NCBI GenBank assembly: GCA_009691355.1
Contig: SICW01000029.1
Location: 1 to 9,656, forward strand
DNA from: Candidatus Woesearchaeota archaeon
GTDB taxonomy: Archaea > Nanobdellota > Nanobdellia > SCGC-AAA011-G17 > GW2011-AR17
Reading direction: 5' to 3'
DNA: 9,656 nt
This document shows positions 7,258 to 9,656 of the stretch, piece by piece. Position numbers and translations under genes: made by a program. Positions within the stretch are counted from its first letter, which is position 1; the number at the start of each line of letters is the position of its first letter. A model generated the notes under the pieces. The model searched no databases. It was not told the DNA's origin and saw only the letters and a list, made by a program, of their open reading frames with translations.

Positions 7258-7265
7258 TTATAAAC
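7258..7265 (+). promoter_or_regulatory. TATA box upstream of ATG 7289
   Basis: TTATAAAC is centred about 27 bases before the ATG at 7289, so a transcript would begin almost exactly at that ATG, as in a leaderless mRNA. The core AGTTATAAACT is near-palindromic, so the same box could also be read on the minus strand (AGTTTATAACT) for the ATPase operon, with a leader of about 55-65 bases. Confidence 0.6.
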
Positions 7266-7288
7266 TTCTAAACTAAGATAAATAGAAT

Positions 7289-7336
7289 ATGACGGAAGAT
7301 TTGAATATCATTTTAAAACTTTTAGATGACATATAA
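7289..7336 (+). other. Short leaderless ORF (15 aa) ending at an in-frame TAA before the next ORF
   Basis: The ATG sits where transcription from the TATA box at 7258-7265 should start. It encodes MTEDLNIILKLLDDI and stops at TAA 7334-7336. The same frame then stays open to 7576 without another stop, and the residues after the stop (IELSKYPGNLIDLS) continue the same amphipathic, Leu/Ile-rich style. Either this is a short upstream ORF, or the first part of a 95-codon gene broken by a nonsense mutation, or a site of readthrough. Confidence 0.4.
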
Positions 7337-7372
7337 ATAGAACTAAGTAAATACCCAGGGAATTTAATAGAT

Positions 7373-7576
7373 TTGTCTCGTACAAATATCTCTCTAGAAT
7401 TCTTTGAAACGACCCTACGTAACCTAACTTCAGACCAACAAGCTTTAGTACTTCTTCAAGAATTTATAATCAGTATTCGGACAGGCAATAAAACAAAAGC
7501 AATGAGTCTTATACAAGAACTTAGAAAACGAATGTACGAACTTGGAGCCATTAGAGTTAGAAAGAAAAAAAGATAA
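7373..7576 (+). CDS. Small basic helical protein of unknown function, start uncertain
   Basis: From a TTG at 7373 this frame gives 67 aa with helical, charged character: FFETTLRNLTSDQQALVLLQ, then a lysine/arginine-rich end, IRVRKKKR. I do not recognise it. The C-terminal basic tail could bind nucleic acid or acidic lipid, but nothing shows which. An AGGGA lies about 10 bases before the TTG, a weak ribosome site. In the same frame the coding sense extends back through an in-frame TAA (7334-7336) to the ATG at 7289, where a TATA box predicts a leaderless start; the joined product would be 95 residues. The gene may therefore be a pseudogene, start at TTG, or be made by readthrough. It precedes the two coiled-coil genes, which have their own promoter, and lies opposite the ATPase operon. 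Confidence 0.5.
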   Translation: MSRTNISLEFFETTLRNLTSDQQALVLLQEFIISIRTGNKTKAMSLIQELRKRMYELGAIRVRKKKR

Positions 7577-7597
7577 AATAGTCTATACGAGTAGGGA

Positions 7598-7609
7598 ATA
7601 TTTATTAAG
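7598..7609 (+). promoter_or_regulatory. TATA box for the coiled-coil gene pair
   Basis: ATATTTATTAAG is centred about 27 bases before the ATG at 7631, with a purine-rich GTAGGGA just upstream that may act as the BRE. There is no ribosome-binding site directly before the ATG (ACCATAACAAAGCT), so a leaderless transcript is likely. Confidence 0.55.
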
Positions 7610-7630
7610 TGAGGCAACCATAACAAAGCT

Positions 7631-8053
7631 ATGGCCCAAGACCAAATGCAAGTAGATTTCACACAGATTGTCAATGAGCTTGCAAATAGACTTCGTATTC
7701 TTGAATCCAAGCAGAGTCTTCTTTCCGAAAAGATGCTTGTCATGAACCAAAACATGATTGAAGAATACAAGAAAGTCATAAAAGAAATAAAAGTCATGGA
7801 TATGGATACAAAGGAGATTAAAAAAGATCTTTCCAACGTGAAAAATATTGTGAAACATCTCACAGAAGAAGCGGGAAAGTTTGCACAGCAAAAAGATGTC
7901 AAAGTACTAGAAAAGTATATTAAGCTCTGGAGCCCTATGAATTTTGTTACAGAAAAGCAAGTGGAAGACATGATTCATGCTGCTCTGAAAGCTCAAGAGC
8001 CCACCCAAAAACGAGTGAAAAACGAGGATGGCAGCAACAGAGATACCAGTTAA
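7631..8053 (+). CDS. Coiled-coil protein, possible archaellum-accessory-like subunit
   Basis: The 140-aa product is soluble and almost wholly helical, with no signal peptide or membrane helix. Residues about 10-85 form a long coiled coil (many Leu/Ile/Val at heptad spacing, as in ANRLRILESKQSLLSEKMLV). A short conserved-looking segment, LEKYIKLWSPMNFVTEKQ (93-110), follows, and a polar tail ends the protein. The Trp-Pro-x-x-Phe-Val-Thr segment recalls the C-terminal domain of FlaC/FlaD/FlaE-type accessory proteins, which sit around the archaellum motor, but the resemblance is weak and I would not name it. The leaderless promoter at 7598 serves it. Its last 26 bp overlap the next gene, so the two proteins are probably made together. 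It is transcribed divergently from the motor ATPase, which supports a link to that machine by inference. Confidence 0.75.
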   Translation: MAQDQMQVDFTQIVNELANRLRILESKQSLLSEKMLVMNQNMIEEYKKVIKEIKVMDMDTKEIKKDLSNVKNIVKHLTEEAGKFAQQKDVKVLEKYIKLWSPMNFVTEKQVEDMIHAALKAQEPTQKRVKNEDGSNRDTS

Positions 8054-8657
8054 TGAAGCTCTAAACTTGCTTAAGAAAGGATTTAGGCCAGAAGAGATTA
8101 CACGAAATCTAGAAAGTAAAGGATACACTTTACAACAAATCTCTGATGGGATAAATCAAGCACAAATAAAACAAGGTGTTGAAGGAAATATGCCCCCACA
8201 AGAAATGCAAGAATCGGTTATGGATCAAGATTTTGATATTCCTTTACCTGATCAAGGGCAGTCTGCACAACAAGTAGCACCACAACAACAGTACCAACAA
8301 TACCAAATGCCTGCAGCGCAAGCAGCAGTGAATTATGATGAGGTTCAAGCACTAGTTGAACAAATTGTTGAAGAAAAGTGGAAAGAAATGATGCGAAGTG
8401 TTGGAGATATTAATGTTTTTAAAGCACGTGTAAGCGATGATATGGAAGCAGTCAAACAAGAATTGCTTCGTACACAAAAAAGACTTGAAGATTTACAAGT
8501 AGCCGTTCTTGGAAAAGTTAAAGAATATAATGAAGGAGTTCTAGGAATAAGCAATGATATGAAAGCTCTTGAAGCAGTCTTTGGAAAAATCATGGAACCA
8601 CTTGTCAGCAATGTAAAAGAGCTGGGAAGAATTACTGAAGAACTGAAGAAAAAATAG
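8028..8657 (+). CDS. Coiled-coil protein with N-terminal helical module and Gln-rich linker
   Basis: The 209-aa product has three parts. Residues 1-45 form a small helical module (VNEALNLLKKGFRPEEITRN, then KGYTLQQISDGINQAQ) that looks like a compact binding or helix-turn-helix-like unit. Residues 46-103 are a flexible Gln/Pro/Ala-rich linker. Residues about 105-207 are a coiled coil with the stretch EEKWKEMMRSVGDINVFKAR (115-134) and a conserved-looking end, LEAVFGKIMEPL. I have the impression that this C-terminal pattern recurs in DPANN proteins near pilus-like genes, but that is memory rather than a search. There is no membrane helix. The ATG lies inside the end of the previous gene (26-bp overlap, different frame), with GAGTGA about eight bases upstream as a ribosome site, so the pair is likely co-translated. 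It may form a hetero-coiled-coil with its neighbour. Confidence 0.8.
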   Translation: MAATEIPVNEALNLLKKGFRPEEITRNLESKGYTLQQISDGINQAQIKQGVEGNMPPQEMQESVMDQDFDIPLPDQGQSAQQVAPQQQYQQYQMPAAQAAVNYDEVQALVEQIVEEKWKEMMRSVGDINVFKARVSDDMEAVKQELLRTQKRLEDLQVAVLGKVKEYNEGVLGISNDMKALEAVFGKIMEPLVSNVKELGRITEELKKK

Positions 8658-8665
8658 AGTTCTAG

Positions 8666-8679
8666 AATATAAATAAATA
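8666..8679 (+). promoter_or_regulatory. Possible orphan TATA-like box in the convergent spacer
   Basis: AATATAAATAAATA lies just after the stop at 8657 and would place a start near 8697. No protein frame of useful length follows before the T-run at 8794. It could drive a small RNA of about 95 bases or simply be A/T-rich spacer. The rest of 8658-8810 shows no gene. Confidence 0.2.
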
Positions 8680-8793
8680 CTTTCATATTGATTGGAGATA
8701 TTCTTTTGTAATCTCAAAAAAGAGAACCAGAGAGCCCTTTCTTATTAGAGAACAAGTTCTTGCTTTAGATTGAACGGAAGAAAAAAGACATTA

Positions 8794-8808
8794 TTTTTTA
8801 TAAAAAAA
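8794..8808. terminator. Bidirectional A/T terminator
   Basis: TTTTTTATAAAAAAA gives a six-T run on the plus strand and a seven-T run on the minus strand, the latter 2 bases after the stop of the minus-strand gene ending at 8811. T-runs are the common archaeal termination signal. It could stop both converging transcripts. Confidence 0.55.
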
Positions 8809-8810
8809 GA

Positions 8811-9368
8811 TTAGGGTGGGCCTGCTGGACCAGAGATAAATCTCACTACGAAGACCGCTATAAGCAAGAGAAAGAACATGCCCATAACCTTGGGTGTGAA
8901 AAGAATCTCTCCCACACTTTGCACTAACTGATCACTTCCTTCTTCAGAAGAGCTTCCCGCAGTAATATCATGAATTTGTTCTCCATATACTTGTGTAAAG
9001 GCATAGCCAAAAATGCCAAGGAATAAAACAATGATTGCCCAAACAACCACTAAATTGGGTTTGTCCCCGCCAAAAACACTACCTATAAACTTAGGGTCAA
9101 CACCCATAAAGATAAAGGTGAGTATCAAAAGCAAGAGGAAAACGATTAAGATAACAAACCAAGGAGTTACTAAAGAAATTACTGTGGTTAACTCAGGGAT
9201 AAGAATAAAAAGCACACCTAAAAGGAAGGCAATAAGAAGATTTGCCGCGGGACTCTTTGGGAAGAACTGAACTTTCTCCAATAATGCCCACATAATAATC
9301 ATGACGAACATAAACACGAATATGGGAACGAAGTATTCTAAAATCCCTACATCTAAAACTGTTGCCAT
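8811..9368 (-). CDS. Five-helix membrane protein of unknown function
   Basis: The 185-aa product is very hydrophobic, with membrane helices near residues 12-30, 43-63, 66-89, 105-124 and 159-178. The third is a near-pure Leu/Ile/Val/Phe block (VILIVFLLLLILTFIF). A polar loop (about 130-158, ending QSVGEI) contains a Ser/Glu-rich stretch (TAGSSSEEGSD), and the chain ends in GPAGPP. I do not recognise the family. Its ATG shares one base with the stop of the upstream gene (TAATG) and AGGT lies about nine bases before it, so the two are probably translationally coupled. A T-run follows its stop, so it is likely the last gene of its operon. Whether it belongs to the pilus-like machine is unknown; it lies on the far side of the coiled-coil pair. 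Confidence 0.82.
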   Translation of the reverse strand: MATVLDVGILEYFVPIFVFMFVMIIMWALLEKVQFFPKSPAANLLIAFLLGVLFILIPELTTVISLVTPWFVILIVFLLLLILTFIFMGVDPKFIGSVFGGDKPNLVVVWAIIVLFLGIFGYAFTQVYGEQIHDITAGSSSEEGSDQLVQSVGEILFTPKVMGMFFLLLIAVFVVRFISGPAGPP

Positions 9369-9656
9369 TATTTTTTACCTATGTCTCCTGGGAGTTCCTT
9401 AATCCATTTGAGAATGCCATTTTCTTTTTTATCATCAGAGTCTGAGGTAATGTACATGAAGAAGAGGAAGAAGATCAAGAGGCCAATAATAAAATTCCAA
9501 TCTCCACTAGAGTAATTTAACCATGAAGGTACTTCAAAGCCTAATGCACCTGAAGAACTCAAGAACGCAAAAACCACTCCGCCTATGGTGAGAAGAATAC
9601 CAATTCCTCCAAGCGTTCCCGTAAAGGAAGTGTTTTCTTTGTTGAGTAAAATCCCT
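9368..9656 (-). CDS. Two-helix membrane protein, N-terminus cut by window edge
   Basis: The frame ending in TAA at 9368-9370 stays open to the right edge, giving 95 codons, so the gene is 5'-partial. The visible part has one membrane helix (TLGGIGILLTIGGVVFAFL), a short outside-type loop with aromatic residues (FEVPSWLNYSSGDW), a second helix (NFIIGLLIFFLFFMYIT) and a charged C-terminal tail, DSDDKKENGILKWIKELPGD, and on. A GTG at 9577 could be taken as a start but would cut the first helix in half and has no clear ribosome site, so I prefer the longer, truncated model. Family not recognised. It is coupled by a one-base stop/start overlap to the five-helix protein downstream, and the two may form a small membrane complex. 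Confidence 0.75.
   Translation of the reverse strand, partial: GILLNKENTSFTGTLGGIGILLTIGGVVFAFLSSSGALGFEVPSWLNYSSGDWNFIIGLLIFFLFFMYITSDSDDKKENGILKWIKELPGDIGKK

Noticed and set aside
7456..7971. Minus-strand frame of 171 codons, rich in Phe/Ser/Cys
   Set aside because: It is antisense to the coiled-coil gene at 7631 and the small ORF at 7373; its composition is what reverse reading of Lys/Glu-rich coiled coils gives.
8345..8686. Minus-strand frame of 113 codons
   Set aside because: Antisense shadow of the coiled-coil gene at 8028-8657, Ser/Thr/Phe-rich with no promoter or ribosome site.
8750..8762. AGAACAAGTTCT as a hairpin or operator
   Set aside because: Only a 5-bp stem with a two-base loop, not a true palindrome; likely chance.
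9013..9270. Plus-strand frame of 85 codons, very Lys-rich
   Set aside because: Antisense to the helices of the five-helix membrane protein; reverse complement of Leu/Ile codons yields Lys/Asn-rich frames.
1..9656. tRNA, rRNA, CRISPR repeats, insertion sequences, attachment sites, C/D-box RNA
   Set aside because: No cloverleaf, repeat-spacer pattern, terminal inverted repeats or transposase motifs were seen; TGATGA strings occur only inside coding sequence.

Overview
The window looks like a piece of an AT-rich archaeal genome, most likely from a DPANN lineage (Woesearchaeota/Pacearchaeota-like). This rests on the gene families: an archaeal FlaI/TadA-type secretion ATPase, a tandem FlaJ/TadC-type membrane platform, a BtpA/SgcQ TIM-barrel protein and coiled-coil proteins of a kind seen near archaellum/pilus-like genes. 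It also rests on archaeal promoters, with TATA boxes about 24-27 bases upstream of start codons that then need no leader. The taxonomic call is an inference; there is no rRNA or marker gene here.

Layout, left to right. Positions 1-3071 (minus strand) hold an operon: a 715-aa platform protein, a 31-aa single-helix membrane protein and a cysteine-containing surface/membrane protein that runs off the left edge. A divergent promoter region (3072-3151) separates it from btpA on the plus strand (3152-3889). btpA converges with a minus-strand operon (3884-7180), read as ATPase, GNAT acetyltransferase, then small serine hydrolase; the ORFs are separated by 1 bp and by a 4-bp overlap. Positions 7181-7630 hold a divergent control region with an 8-bp inverted repeat, a small basic ORF interrupted upstream by an in-frame TAA, and a second promoter. 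Two overlapping coiled-coil genes follow on the plus strand (7631-8657). A short convergent spacer (8658-8810) carries an A/T terminator. The right end (8811-9656, minus) has a five-helix membrane protein and the C-terminal 95 codons of another membrane protein cut by the edge.

How the genes may work together: the ATPase (4889-7180) and platform protein (924-3071) are the two universal engine parts of a type IV pilus/archaellum/Tad-like machine. The 31-aa helix, the Cys-containing surface protein, the coiled-coil pair and the multi-helix membrane proteins are candidates for the pilin-like, scaffold or accessory parts. No archaellin, class III signal peptide or prepilin peptidase is visible, so the product of this machine is unknown. 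Apart from the ATPase, platform, BtpA, GNAT and hydrolase calls, functional assignments are inference. No tRNA, rRNA, CRISPR array, insertion sequence or phage gene was seen.
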